DNA of 64,000 nt, taken from positions 1,736,001 to 1,800,000 of the forward strand of contig NZ_AP022561.1 of NCBI RefSeq assembly GCF_010726245.1, in the 5' to 3' direction. This stretch comes from Mycolicibacterium aichiense. Its GTDB lineage: Bacteria; Actinomycetota; Actinomycetes; Mycobacteriales; Mycobacteriaceae. Made by a program: the position numbers and the translations under genes. Positions 40,193 through 48,662 of this stretch are shown here, one piece after another (positions within the stretch are counted from its first letter, which is position 1; every line of letters begins with the position of its first letter). The notes beneath the pieces were generated by a model. That model saw only the letters and a list, made by a program, of their open reading frames with translations, had not been told where the DNA came from and did not search any database.

Positions 40193-41044
40193 ATGAGCAC
40201 TGCCTCCGTACTCATAGCCCCCGACCGGAACGAATCCGCCGCCTTGCGCGGCCCGCGCTACTCACTACTGCTGTCCACCGACCCCAGCCTGATCGACGCG
40301 GCCCAGCGGCTGCGGTATCAGGTCTTCACCACCGAACCCGGGTACACATTGGCCGCCGACGGCGACGGCCGTGACGCCGACCGGTTCGACGAATTCTGCG
40401 ATCACCTGCTGGTGCGCGAGGACACCTCCGGAGAGATTGTCGGCTGCTACCGGATGCTGCCGCCGCCAGGCGCGATCGCCGCCGGAAGCCTCTACACCGC
40501 AACCGAGTTCGACGTCAGCGCCCTCGACTCTCTGCGCCCGTCGCTGGTGGAGATGGGTCGCGCGGTGGTGCGCACCGACCACCGCAACGGCGCCGTGGTG
40601 CTGCTCATGTGGGCCGGCATTCTGGCTTATCTGGACCGCTGCGGCTACGACTACGTCACCGGATGTGTCTCGGTGCCGACGCACTCAGAAGACCCGGCGG
40701 GTGCACCTCCTGGCTCGCAGATTCGCGGGGTGCGCGATTTCGTGCTGCGCCGTCATGCCGCCGCCGCTGAGCACACGGTGTACCCGTATCGGCCGGTCGT
40801 GCTGGACGGTAAGGGTCTCGACGAGATCGCACCGCCGGCCCGGCCGACGATCCCGCCGCTGATGCGCGGCTACCTGCGCCTGGGCGCCCGGGTCTGCGGG
40901 GAACCCGCACACGACCCCGAGTTCGGCGTCGGCGACTTCCCGGCACTGCTGGACAAAAGGCAGGCCGATACGCGTTATCTGACCAGGCTGAGGTCGGTGT
41001 CGGCGGCCAGCGAGATGGCCGACGGAGTCGGGGGGACGGCATGA
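40193..41044 (+). CDS. GNAT/OlsB-like N-acyltransferase
   Basis: A 283-residue acyltransferase of the hemolysin/OlsB branch of the GNAT superfamily, members of which put a 3-hydroxyacyl chain on an amine such as ornithine. The core reads AAQRLRYQVFTTEPG, LVREDTSGEIVGCYRMLPPP and LVEMGRAVVRTDHRNG, the last being the strong family motif. It overlaps the next PlsC-type gene by four bases. OlsB + PlsC(OlsA) is the classic ornithine-lipid pair, so an acyl-amino-lipid product is plausible, but unproven. Order matches Rv3027c. Confidence 0.88.
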   Translation: MSTASVLIAPDRNESAALRGPRYSLLLSTDPSLIDAAQRLRYQVFTTEPGYTLAADGDGRDADRFDEFCDHLLVREDTSGEIVGCYRMLPPPGAIAAGSLYTATEFDVSALDSLRPSLVEMGRAVVRTDHRNGAVVLLMWAGILAYLDRCGYDYVTGCVSVPTHSEDPAGAPPGSQIRGVRDFVLRRHAAAAEHTVYPYRPVVLDGKGLDEIAPPARPTIPPLMRGYLRLGARVCGEPAHDPEFGVGDFPALLDKRQADTRYLTRLRSVSAASEMADGVGGTA

Positions 41045-41877
41045 CGGTGACCGAGCACGCGTGGCTGCCGCGCGCGTTGTGTGACAGCAGTTGTGTGCGC
41101 GCCGGCGGTGCCCCGCCGTCGCGGCGGCTGGTCGCGGCGGTGCGGGCGACCTACCGCATCGCGGCGGCACTGACGCTGCTGATGGTGGTGCCGTTGCTCG
41201 CGGTGCCGCTGCCGGGGCGGGGCCGTGTCCAGCGGCTGTATTGCCGAACCTTCCTGCGCTGCCTCGGTGTGCGAATCACCGTGTCGGGCGGGCCGATTCG
41301 TAACCTGCGCGGCGTACTTGTGGTCAGCGGCCACGTCTCCTGGGTGGACACCTTCGTCATCGGATCGGTACTGCCCGGGGCGTTCGTCGCACGTGCAGAT
41401 CTCATCGACTGGCCTGCCGTCGGCCTTGCGGCGCGGATCATGAAGGTCATCCCGATCGATCGCGCCAGCCTGCGCCGGCTGCCTCAGGTGGTCGCGACGG
41501 TGGCCGAGCGGCTGCGCAACGGGCAGACCGTCGTCGCCTTCCCGGAGGGGACCACCTGGTGCGGCCTGGCCTACGGCCAGTTCCGTCCGGCGATGTTCCA
41601 GGCCGCCGTCGACTCCGGCCGGCCGGTGCAGCCCTTGCGGCTGACCTACCACCACCGCGACGGGCGACCGTCGACCGTGACGGCGTTCGTCGGCGACGAC
41701 TCGCTGTGGCAGTCGCTGAGCCGCACGGTGCGGACCCGCGTCACCGTCGTCGACGTCGAGGTGGCGTCCCTGGAGTTGCCGGGTACCGATCGGCGGGAGC
41801 TGGCGGCCCGTTGCGAGGTCGCGGTGCGTGGCCAGATCGCCCCGCGCTTCCAGCACAGTCACGCCCTGGCGGGCTGA
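41041..41877 (+). CDS. PlsC-type 1-acyl-glycerol-phosphate (or lyso-aminolipid) acyltransferase
   Basis: A 278-residue membrane acyltransferase. An N-terminal hydrophobic segment at about 37-60 is followed by the H-x4-D motif HVSWVD near residue 98 and FPEGTTWCG near 164. These are the catalytic and phosphate-binding motifs of the PlsC family. It is translated in overlap with the OlsB-like partner, which suggests O-acylation of that product; direct phospholipid synthesis is an alternative. Order matches Rv3026c. Confidence 0.9.
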   Translation: MTVTEHAWLPRALCDSSCVRAGGAPPSRRLVAAVRATYRIAAALTLLMVVPLLAVPLPGRGRVQRLYCRTFLRCLGVRITVSGGPIRNLRGVLVVSGHVSWVDTFVIGSVLPGAFVARADLIDWPAVGLAARIMKVIPIDRASLRRLPQVVATVAERLRNGQTVVAFPEGTTWCGLAYGQFRPAMFQAAVDSGRPVQPLRLTYHHRDGRPSTVTAFVGDDSLWQSLSRTVRTRVTVVDVEVASLELPGTDRRELAARCEVAVRGQIAPRFQHSHALAG

Positions 41878-41881
41878 TATC

Positions 41882-41938
41882 GGCGCCGAACGTCACTCCA
41901 GAGTCACGTTCGGCGCCCAGCGTCACGCAGGCGTGACG
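41882..41938. repeat. Pair of REP-like palindromes
   Basis: The first palindrome has arms GGCGCCGAACGT (41882-41893) and ACGTTCGGCGCC (41906-41917), a perfect 12-bp stem. Immediately after, CGTCACGC and GCGTGACG (41921-41938) form a second stem. The shared GAACGTCAC/GTGACGTTCG theme and a partial copy at 40136-40160 (GAACACGTCACGCTGGCGTT) suggest a repetitive extragenic element family. It lies between the acyltransferase and iscS genes and may also stop transcription. Confidence 0.6.
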
Positions 41939-41971
41939 TTCGCCGTGGCAAGGAGCCTGCGCGCCTGCCGG

Positions 41972-41977
41972 TATCCT
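41972..41977 (+). promoter_or_regulatory. -10 element of the iscS promoter
   Basis: TATCCT is a TANNNT hexamer nine bases before ATG 41987, with no Shine-Dalgarno sequence between. The transcript would be leaderless or nearly so. No convincing -35 is seen. Confidence 0.45.
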
Positions 41978-41986
41978 GGACGGGCT

Positions 41987-43192
41987 ATGAGCCCGACCGA
42001 CGGTCCGGTGTATCTCGACCACGCTGCCACCACCCCGATGCATCCCGCTGCCATCGAGGCGATGACGGCTGCGCTGGCCACCGTCGGCAACGCCTCCTCG
42101 CTGCACACCGCAGGCCGCGACGCCCGGCGGCGGATGGAAGAGGCCAGGGAGACCATTGCGGCGCGCCTCGGTGCCCGGCCGTCGGAGGTGATCTTCACCG
42201 CAGGCGGCACCGAAAGCGACAATCTGGCGGTCAAGGGCATCTACTGGGCGCGGCGCGACGCCGACCCGGCCCGCCGCCGCATCGTGACCACCGCGGTCGA
42301 GCACCACGCCGTGCTCGACGCCGTCACCTGGCTTGCCGAGCATGAGGGCGCCGAGGTGACGTTCCTGCCCACCGAACCGGACGGCTCGGTGACGGCCGGG
42401 GCGCTGCGCGAGGCGCTGACCCAACACGATGACGTGGCGCTGATCACGGTGATGTGGGCCAACAACGAGGTCGGCACCATCATGCCGATCGCCGAACTGG
42501 CCGCCGTGGCCGCCGAGTTCGACGTGCCGATCCACAGCGACGCCGTCCAGGCGGTCGGCCACATCCCGGTGGACTTCGCCGGCTCCAACCTCTCGGCCAT
42601 CAGCCTGGCCGCGCACAAGTTCGGCGGTCCGACCGGTGTGGGCGCGCTGCTGCTGCGCCGGGCGACCGCGTGCGTCCCGCTGCTGCACGGCGGCGGCCAA
42701 GAACGCGATGTCCGCTCGGGCACACCGGATGTCGCGGGTGTGGTCGCGATGGCGGCGGCTGTCGATGTCGCCGTCGAATCTCTGGACGCCACCGGCGCGC
42801 GGCTGCGCTACCTGCGGGAGCGTCTCGTCAAAGGGGTGCTGGATTCGATCACCGACACCGGAGTCAACGGCGCCCTGGGTGATCGCCGGCTCCCGGGCAA
42901 CACCCACTTCACCTTCCGCGGCTGTGAGGGCGACTCGCTGTTGATGTTATTGGACGCCAACGGAATCGAGTGCTCGACGGGATCCGCGTGCACCGCCGGA
43001 GTGGCGCAACCCTCGCATGTCCTGTTGGCCATGGGTGCCGACGCCGACGCCGCCCGTGGATCGTTGCGATTGTCCTTGGGTCACACCAGCACTGAAGCCG
43101 ACGTCGATGCGGCGTTGCGGGTGCTGCCCGCCGCGGTCGAGCGCGCCCGCCAGGCCGCGCTGGCCAGTTCGTCGATGGGAGCGCTGCGATGA
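41987..43192 (+). CDS. iscS: Cysteine desulfurase
   Basis: A 401-residue PLP enzyme that takes sulfur from cysteine for Fe-S clusters and tRNA thiolation. The PLP lysine is Lys211 ([10 protein letters not shown]). The catalytic cysteine is Cys335 in [15 protein letters not shown] (near 105) and Asp185/Gln188 hold the cofactor. The start is ATG 41987; the ORF is open upstream through the repeat but lacks family similarity there. It overlaps mnmA (ATGA), fitting sulfur relay to MnmA. Order matches Rv3025c. Confidence 0.95.
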   Translation: MSPTDGPVYLDHAATTPMHPAAIEAMTAALATVGNASSLHTAGRDARRRMEEARETIAARLGARPSEVIFTAGGTESDNLAVKGIYWARRDADPARRRIVTTAVEHHAVLDAVTWLAEHEGAEVTFLPTEPDGSVTAGALREALTQHDDVALITVMWANNEVGTIMPIAELAAVAAEFDVPIHSDAVQAVGHIPVDFAGSNLSAISLAAHKFGGPTGVGALLLRRATACVPLLHGGGQERDVRSGTPDVAGVVAMAAAVDVAVESLDATGARLRYLRERLVKGVLDSITDTGVNGALGDRRLPGNTHFTFRGCEGDSLLMLLDANGIECSTGSACTAGVAQPSHVLLAMGADADAARGSLRLSLGHTSTEADVDAALRVLPAAVERARQAALASSSMGALR

Positions 43193-44271
43193 GGGTGCTG
43201 GCCGCGATGAGCGGCGGCGTCGATTCGTCAGTGGCCGCCGCACGGATGGTCGACGCCGGCCACGAGGTCGTCGGCGTGCACCTGGCGTTGTCGCGACAAC
43301 CGGGCACCCTGCGGACAGGTTCGCGCGGCTGCTGCTCCAAAGAAGATGCCGGCGACGCCCGCCGGGTTGCCGACGTCCTCGGAATCCCGTTCTATGTCTG
43401 GGATTTCGCCGACAAGTTCGCCGAAGACGTGATCGACGACTTCGTCTCCTCCTATGAGCGCGGCGAGACCCCCAACCCGTGCGTGCGCTGCAACGAGAAG
43501 ATCAAGTTCTCCGCATTGGCGGCCAAGGCCCTGGCGTTGGGCTTCGATGCGGTGGCCACCGGGCACTACGCCCGGCTGTCCGAGGGCCGGCTGCGCCGCG
43601 CGGTCGACGTCGACAAGGACCAGTCCTACGTGCTCGGCGTGCTGACCGCCCAACAGCTGCGCCATGCGGCGTTCCCGATCGGCGACACCCCCAAGCCGGC
43701 GATCCGCGACGAGGCCGCGCAGCGTGGGCTGTCCGTCGCCGACAAGCCCGACAGCCACGACATCTGCTTTATCCCCTCCGGAGACACCCAGGCTTTCCTC
43801 GGCGCCCGGATCGGTGTGCGGCGCGGAGCCGTCGTCGACGACGCCACCGGTGCGGTGCTCGCCGAGCATGATGGCGTGCACGGTTTCACCATCGGCCAGC
43901 GCAAGGGCCTCGGCATCGCCGGCCCCGGACCGGACGGCCTGCCGCGGTACGTCACCGCCATCGACGCCGAGTCGCAGACGGTGCGGGTGGGGGCGAAAGA
44001 AGACCTCGAAGTTCAGTCGCTGACCGGCATCCGCCCGGTGTTCACCTCCGGCGTCGCGCCGGCCGGCCCGGTGGAATGCGAGGTGCAGGTCCGCGCCCAC
44101 GGTGGCGTGGTCCCCGCCGTCGCCGAAGCCGTCGGCGACGAGCTGCGCGTTTCGCTGCGGGTACCGTTGCGCGGTGTCGCGCCGGGGCAGACGCTGGTGC
44201 TCTATCGGCCCGACCCGGCCGGTGACGAGGTTGTCGGCAGCGCGACGATCAGCCGCCCGGAATCTTGTTGA
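43189..44271 (+). CDS. mnmA: tRNA 2-thiouridylase
   Basis: A 360-residue enzyme that puts the 2-thio group on uridine 34 of tRNAs for Glu, Gln and Lys. The PP-loop AMSGGVDSS is at residues 6-14. The nucleophile is Cys101 in [12 protein letters not shown] and the persulfide cysteine is Cys193 in HDICFIP. The sulfur would come from the overlapping iscS product. Order matches Rv3024c. Its end overlaps the convergent lipoprotein gene by 23 bases. Confidence 0.96.
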   Translation: MRVLAAMSGGVDSSVAAARMVDAGHEVVGVHLALSRQPGTLRTGSRGCCSKEDAGDARRVADVLGIPFYVWDFADKFAEDVIDDFVSSYERGETPNPCVRCNEKIKFSALAAKALALGFDAVATGHYARLSEGRLRRAVDVDKDQSYVLGVLTAQQLRHAAFPIGDTPKPAIRDEAAQRGLSVADKPDSHDICFIPSGDTQAFLGARIGVRRGAVVDDATGAVLAEHDGVHGFTIGQRKGLGIAGPGPDGLPRYVTAIDAESQTVRVGAKEDLEVQSLTGIRPVFTSGVAPAGPVECEVQVRAHGGVVPAVAEAVGDELRVSLRVPLRGVAPGQTLVLYRPDPAGDEVVGSATISRPESC

Positions 44272-44887
44272 GAATATTCGTCATCACGATCTCGGGCACC
44301 GACTCGGGGAACGTGCAGAACGTCACTTCCACCAGCACCGACGCCTTGAGCCGGTAATCGCGGCCGCACCGGGGAAGTCGGGTGCTCAGCGAGTCTGCGT
44401 CACCGTCGACATCGCCGACCAGGCCCGCACCCATCGGTCCGTCGGCGCAGCGGTGCACGGCGGTCGAGAGGGTGTTGAACGTCTGCCGGGCGGTGGACTC
44501 GTCGCGGTAGGACGCCGCGGCTTCAGAGATCAGTGCGCGCCGCGGCGGGTACTGGAAGCTGGTCTTGTGGAAGTCCTCGACGTCGGTGCCGAAGGTATCG
44601 GTTTCGAGGAACAGAAAGCGGCAGTCGCGGGGGACCAAGTCGGCCAGCGGATCGACGTCCACCATGGCCTTGCCGTCCATGCTGGGGATGATCGTCACGT
44701 CCTGGCCGCCGCCGGTGATGGCCTGAATTTGCTGCTGGCTGAGCATGATTCGGTCGACGTCGACGACCCCCGGCGGGGAGGACGACGGCTCGCCGAGGGC
44801 GCGCAGCGGCGCCCCGTCGACCCACTGGGTGCAGCCCGTCAGCAGCATCGCGGCAGCGCAACAGACGACCGGAGCGCGCACCCTCAT
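44249..44887 (-). CDS. LpqA-like lipoprotein with PknH-type sensor domain
   Basis: A 212-residue exported lipoprotein. The signal peptide ends in the lipobox LLTGC. The mature part has paired cysteines (DCRFLF, HRCADGP, LPRCGRD, VTFCTFP) and resembles the extracellular PknH_C/DUF3558-type sensor fold. Order matches lpqA (Rv3016). ATG 44887 lies six bases after TACCGT, so a leaderless start is likely. The long open frame upstream is overlap with the divergent MetE-like gene. Confidence 0.8.
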   Translation of the reverse strand: MRVRAPVVCCAAAMLLTGCTQWVDGAPLRALGEPSSSPPGVVDVDRIMLSQQQIQAITGGGQDVTIIPSMDGKAMVDVDPLADLVPRDCRFLFLETDTFGTDVEDFHKTSFQYPPRRALISEAAASYRDESTARQTFNTLSTAVHRCADGPMGAGLVGDVDGDADSLSTRLPRCGRDYRLKASVLVEVTFCTFPESVPEIVMTNILNKIPGG

Positions 44888-44893
44888 GTCATC

Positions 44894-44941
44894 ACGGTAG
44901 GCCCCCCGGGCGTGCGGTGTTCGGGGTGCGTCCAATACGGT
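44894..44941. promoter_or_regulatory. Two opposed leaderless promoters (lipoprotein and MetE-like gene)
   Basis: On the minus strand TACCGT (44894-44899) ends six bases before ATG 44887. On the plus strand TACGGT (44936-44941) ends six bases before GTG 44948. Both genes thus appear to be transcribed from their start codons, back to back within 60 bases. Confidence 0.5.
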
Positions 44942-44947
44942 TGCCCG

Positions 44948-45955
44948 GTGAGTGATTTCGCGGCAGCCACCGGCATCGGCTCGTGGCCGGGTTCCGCCCC
45001 GCGGGAGGCCGCCGAGATCATGGTCGGGGAGTTGCACCGACTGCCGCACCTGGTCGAACTGCCGGCCCGCGGGGTGGGCGCCGACATGATCGGCCGAGCC
45101 GGTGCGCTTCTGGTCGACATCGCCATCGACACCGTGCCGCGCGGCTACCGCATCGCCGCCCGGCCGGGTGCTGTCACCCGGCGGGCGAAGAGTCTGCTCG
45201 ACGAGGACATCGACGCGATCGAGGAGGCCTGGGAGAAAGCCGGCGGCCCCGGCTCCGGACGGCCCGTCAAGGTACAGGCACCCGGTCCGGTGACACTGGC
45301 CGCCCAGCTCGAGCTTCCCAACGGACACCGGGCGCTCACCGATGCGGGTGCGGTGCGCGACCTGGCGTCGTCGCTGGCCGAGGGAGTGGCCAGGCATCGT
45401 GCCGAGGTGGCTCGCCGGCTCTCGACGACGGTCGTCGTGCAGTACGACGAGCCGCTGCTGTTCGCCGCGCTGGCCGGCCGGTTGACCGGGGTGACCGCCA
45501 TGAGCCCGGTGCATCCGGTCGACGAGGTGGTGGCAATCGGTCTGCTCGACGAGTGCGTGGCCGCCGCAGACACCGAGGTGATGTTGCACAGCTGCGCGGA
45601 TATGCCATGGAATGTCTTGCAGCGCAGCGCCATCCATGCGGTCTCGGTGGACGTGAGCACCCTTGGTGATGCCGACTTCGACGGGTTGGGCGAGTTCCTC
45701 GACTCGGGGCGGTGCGTGGTGTTCGGTCTGGTGCCGACGAGCGCACCCGCGAAGCGACCGTCGGCCGAGGAAGTTGCTGCCGCGGCAGTGGCGATCACCG
45801 ACCGAATCGGGTTCTCCCGCAGTTCGGTTCGCGACCGCGTCGGCATCAGCCCGGCGTGCGGCCTTGCCGGGGCCGACGCCGCGTGGGCCCGGGTCGCGAT
45901 CGGGCTGTGCCAGCGGGCGGCGGACGTCGTCACCGACGATCCCGACGCGATTTAG
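44948..45955 (+). CDS. MetE-like (cobalamin-independent methionine synthase C-terminal domain) protein
   Basis: A 335-residue single-domain protein with the (beta/alpha)8 barrel of MetE's catalytic half. The start reads ATGIGSWPGSAPREAAEIM. Zinc ligands are visible as His and Cys in MLHSCAD and Cys in SPACGLAG. Full MetE is about 750 residues, so this is a core-MetE-type protein lacking the N-terminal domain, whose methyl donor and acceptor are unclear. Order matches Rv3015c. GTG 44948 has a leaderless -10 before it. The acquired island begins directly after it. Confidence 0.88.
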   Translation: MSDFAAATGIGSWPGSAPREAAEIMVGELHRLPHLVELPARGVGADMIGRAGALLVDIAIDTVPRGYRIAARPGAVTRRAKSLLDEDIDAIEEAWEKAGGPGSGRPVKVQAPGPVTLAAQLELPNGHRALTDAGAVRDLASSLAEGVARHRAEVARRLSTTVVVQYDEPLLFAALAGRLTGVTAMSPVHPVDEVVAIGLLDECVAAADTEVMLHSCADMPWNVLQRSAIHAVSVDVSTLGDADFDGLGEFLDSGRCVVFGLVPTSAPAKRPSAEEVAAAAVAITDRIGFSRSSVRDRVGISPACGLAGADAAWARVAIGLCQRAADVVTDDPDAI

Positions 45956-45956
45956 C

Positions 45957-46048
45957 CGGGTAGTCGCCTCGCGGGTGACCGCGCTGTCCAGGACGGCGCC
46001 GAACGCCGCGGCCGCGATGGTGCCGATCGCGTACTCGAAAGGCTCGGT
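45957..46048 (-). pseudogene. Fragment of a DUF4244 (Flp pilin-like) gene
   Basis: After a TAA (46049-46051 on the reverse strand) the frame reads TEPFEYAIGTIAAAAFGAVL then DSAVT. EYAIGTIAAAAFGAVL is the signature core of DUF4244, a short Flp/TadE-like pilin subunit. There is no start codon, no processing peptide and no C-terminus; the MetE-like gene begins in place of the rest. It marks the left edge of the island. Short, so moderate confidence only. Confidence 0.4.
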
Positions 46049-46085
46049 TTACACCGTCTGAGAGAGCGCAACACTAACGCTCGGC

Positions 46086-46703
46086 CTACTCCCCACGGAG
46101 GTTTCTTCTCGCTGCGCCGAGGATTTCACTGCAGAGCTTTTCGACTTCGTCGACATTTAGGGTCGATTCACTACCGATGCGAACCTCCGCGTCATCAATC
46201 TCCTCTTGCAACTCATCAAAACGCTTTGCCGACCCACCGCCACTGTCGATCATGGATTCCAGCTCCTCCTGGAGGTATTCGAGGTACCCCGCCTGGCTAA
46301 TGACTTTGGTGTGCTCGTGGCTTAGCAGCTTGCTCAGCGCTGCAACCGGCTTGGTTACGGATTGGTCTGCGTAGGCCAGCAGGCTCGCGCCCGCTCCTCC
46401 GTAGAGGTCTCTACCGATCGCGCCGAACTCCATCAGGACTTGGACCCGCCGTCGACCATCACGACGAGTGTCGGATGGCGATGGGCCACCAGGCGGATCC
46501 ACGTCGGCCGCATCCTTGAGACGCTGGCATTTGGTCACGATTTCAACTAGCGCGGCACTCTTGGCCTCCCAGACACGTTTCTCGAAGTCCAACTGCGACT
46601 CGTGTTTTCGGTCTCCGCGCTTCATTAGAGCGTTGACCGCTTGCGACGTAATCGCAACGAACGCAGTGCCACTGATACCGGCAATAGCCACCCAATCAGG
46701 CAA
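46086..46703 (-). CDS. Membrane-anchored helical protein of the island, function unknown
   Basis: About 205 residues; unrecognised. One N-terminal hydrophobic segment (VAIAGISGTAFVAITSQAV) is followed by a basic stretch (MKRGDRKHE) and long charged helices such as YLEYLQEELESMID and FDELQEEIDDAEVRI. TTG 46703 is chosen because AAAGAGG lies five bases before it; the upstream frame is open but without support. The plan (one anchor, cytoplasmic helices) is shared with the protein at 47643, though sequences differ. Such proteins are common in phage-derived islands; an exclusion or sensing role is a guess. Confidence 0.65.
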   Translation of the reverse strand: MPDWVAIAGISGTAFVAITSQAVNALMKRGDRKHESQLDFEKRVWEAKSAALVEIVTKCQRLKDAADVDPPGGPSPSDTRRDGRRRVQVLMEFGAIGRDLYGGAGASLLAYADQSVTKPVAALSKLLSHEHTKVISQAGYLEYLQEELESMIDSGGGSAKRFDELQEEIDDAEVRIGSESTLNVDEVEKLCSEILGAARRNLRGE

Positions 46704-46977
46704 GGAGACCTCTTTCCGATCACTGTTCCGATGACCGACTTCACGGTAACCACGAGATCCGACCAATTCGTGACGGACATAAACACGAATGCTCCATGTC
46801 GCCCCTAACCACGGGTTAAGTCCGAGCAGGCCCGAAATGTGGATGACACGCCCGAGAGCCCAAAACGCCGCGACACGCCGCAAGACTTTTGCTCCACTAC
46901 CCACATCCGGGAAGGCACCCAGCTCACACGTGCCCTGAGCTGCAGATAGCTATTGCTGAGAAAATCAAGTTGGCCGG

Positions 46978-47041
46978 TTATCCACAGGTTGTCCCGCGCA
47001 GTTATACACAAATGGCCCGGGCTATCCACAGACCATCCACA
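46978..47041 (+). promoter_or_regulatory. Cluster of four DnaA-box-like sites
   Basis: TTATCCACA (46978-46986) and TTATACACA (47002-47010) match the DnaA consensus TTATNCACA perfectly. CTATCCACA (47022-47030) and CCATCCACA (47033-47041) differ at one or two positions. All four point the same way within 64 bases, in the divergent gap between the island's membrane protein and its HNH gene. This could be an element origin or a DnaA-controlled promoter. No AT-rich unwinding region is evident nearby. Confidence 0.6.
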
Positions 47042-47136
47042 GATCGGCTAACAGCCTCAGTTTCCGAGGTCGGTTGGAAGTTCTAACGTCCGTCCTTATG
47101 AGTCAGGTATCCGGGAACGGGCAGGAGAGGTGCACA

Positions 47137-47580
47137 ATGCGCGCGCCCTGTCCGGGCTGCGGATGCCGAGACGGATACATCCGAACACGAGGCGGCCAAG
47201 ACACTGTTCGGTGCTCAGCTTGCGACCGGTATTGCTACAACGCTCCTCGCAGCGAGACGGGCCGTGAGACTCGCTCGCTACGCACTCGACCGACTATCAG
47301 CCCGTCGCAGCGTGCTCGGATCCTGATTCGGGATAACGCCACTTGCATCTTGTGCCACCGCCACGACGTGGACTTGGACATCGGGCATCTCGTGTCCGTC
47401 CGTGACGGCAAGGCGCGTGGGCTCAGTGACGACCAACTCAGGGATGACGCCAACCTGGCAGCCATGTGCACGGCATGCAACTCCGGCTTGGCGCATCGGT
47501 CATTACCCGTGCATCTCCTCGTCGCCGCACTGGTAGCAGCGATCACGCCGCGATCCAAAGGGGTTGGCTCAGCAAGCTGA
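47137..47580 (+). CDS. HNH endonuclease with N-terminal zinc ribbon
   Basis: A 147-residue protein. An N-terminal zinc ribbon (CPGCGC ... RCSACDRYC) precedes the HNH fold: ATCILCHRHDVDLDIGHLVS, then NLAAMCTACNSG, with both CxxC zinc pairs and the catalytic His. ATG 47137 is favoured by AGGAGAGG six bases upstream over the earlier ATG 47098. HNH enzymes next to terminases aid packaging-site cleavage in cos-type phages; this one lies before the terminase small subunit with one gene between. Confidence 0.82.
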   Translation: MRAPCPGCGCRDGYIRTRGGQDTVRCSACDRYCYNAPRSETGRETRSLRTRPTISPSQRARILIRDNATCILCHRHDVDLDIGHLVSVRDGKARGLSDDQLRDDANLAAMCTACNSGLAHRSLPVHLLVAALVAAITPRSKGVGSAS

Positions 47581-47581
47581 T

Positions 47582-47597
47582 GGTCCCCGGAGGGACC
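47582..47597. terminator. Hairpin between convergent island genes
   Basis: GGTCCC and GGGACC form a six-bp stem around a four-base loop, two bases after the HNH stop and 45 bases from the end of the convergent membrane protein gene. There is no T-run, so it is at best a weak bidirectional terminator. Confidence 0.35.
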
Positions 47598-47642
47598 CTG
47601 TCCGCCTCCGGTTCTCGATCAGGCAGTAGCTAGGACGGGCTT

Positions 47643-48167
47643 CTAAACGCGGCGCTCAAACTGAACGCTCCGAACAAATTCGCCGCCCACCGACAAACTG
47701 TCTCGCGCCGCTAGGTGGAACTCATCGCGCGCTCGTCCTGCTTTCTTGAAGAGCGACTCGTACGTAGCCGGATCGGTTGTCTCCATTCCGGAGACAACCT
47801 TGCGTAGTTCCAGCACGGCGTCCTGCCAATCACGAGCGGCAACGATCGTCCGCCTATCGGCCAGTAGCTGCACCCCCTCGAAAGCTTGTGCTCGTTGTTT
47901 TTCGGCTTGATTCAGGAGCGGCATCCCCTCAGCCAGGTCGAGTGCAGGCTCATCCATACGGCCGAGGTTGATCGACGCCGCCATGCGGTTGCATAGGTGC
48001 GCTTGTAGCTTCACAGCTTTCGCAAAGGCAATGAACTGCTCCTGACGACGCTCGTCCCATCGAGCGACCCGCTCACGTCGCCACTTCACGCGCTCATTGA
48101 AATAAGTCGCCAACCAACCCACGAACACACCACCCAATCCGGTGGCGATAGCCCAAGCCGAGTTCAT
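47643..48167 (-). CDS. Membrane-anchored helical protein of the island, function unknown
   Basis: A 174-residue unrecognised protein. The N-terminal segment AWAIATGLGGVFVGWLATYF is a membrane anchor, followed by a very basic stretch (NERVKWRRERVARWDERRQ) and helices that probably form a cytoplasmic bundle. ATG 48167. It shares this plan with the protein at 46086. It is divergent from the terminase small-subunit gene across 188 GC-rich bases. Confidence 0.65.
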   Translation of the reverse strand: MNSAWAIATGLGGVFVGWLATYFNERVKWRRERVARWDERRQEQFIAFAKAVKLQAHLCNRMAASINLGRMDEPALDLAEGMPLLNQAEKQRAQAFEGVQLLADRRTIVAARDWQDAVLELRKVVSGMETTDPATYESLFKKAGRARDEFHLAARDSLSVGGEFVRSVQFERRV

Positions 48168-48355
48168 GCCCCCAATGGTTGCATCCCCCAGGGGGGGACC
48201 CCTCTACCCCGGTCCTCGACCGGTCGGTTATGCGGCCGAGCCATCGGGTGAGGCTCGAAACCTGATCTTTCAACGCCCTGACCAGCGGTGTTCGGCAATC
48301 CGCAGGTCGCAAGCGACCCCAAACCGGCCCTCAGAGGCCAGAAACGAGGCTCAAC

Positions 48356-48661
48356 GTGGCTGAAAGACGCCCGAAGATGCCCACCGGTCTCGGCACCGAG
48401 GGCAAGAAGCTGTGGAGAGAAGTTGTCAACACGTTCAACGTGATCGAGGAACCGCACAATCGTCGAATCTTGTTCGACGCCTGCAAGACCGCCGATCTCA
48501 TCGATCGGCTAGACGAAGCGATGAACGGACAAGAGCTGACCGCTAGGGGCTCGATGGGCCAACTGGTGATTCATCCCCTGATCGCTCAGGCCCAATCGGC
48601 CAGAACCCTACTCGCTCAGCTGCTGACGCGACTCAACTTCGCACCGCCCGAGGAGGACTGA
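48356..48661 (+). CDS. Phage terminase small subunit (P27-type)
   Basis: A 101-residue DNA-recognition subunit of a packaging motor. The sequence GLGTEGKKLWREVVN, the helix PHNRRILFDACKTADLIDRL and the C-terminal SMGQLVIHPLIAQAQSARTL followed by LAQLL follow the P27 family of terminase small subunits. GTG 48356 gives the right length. In phages the large terminase normally follows; here a 50-residue ORF and connector genes follow instead, so the element cannot package by itself. Confidence 0.8.
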   Translation: MAERRPKMPTGLGTEGKKLWREVVNTFNVIEEPHNRRILFDACKTADLIDRLDEAMNGQELTARGSMGQLVIHPLIAQAQSARTLLAQLLTRLNFAPPEED

Positions 48662-48662
48662 C

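Noticed and set aside
44102..44947. N-terminal extension of the MetE-like gene to 44102
   Set aside because: It would run through mnmA and the lipoprotein gene; GTG 44948 with a TANNNT six bases before it fits better.
46905..47136. tRNA or integrase attachment site near the island's left side
   Set aside because: No cloverleaf-like sequence and no integrase gene were found, so an att site cannot be supported.
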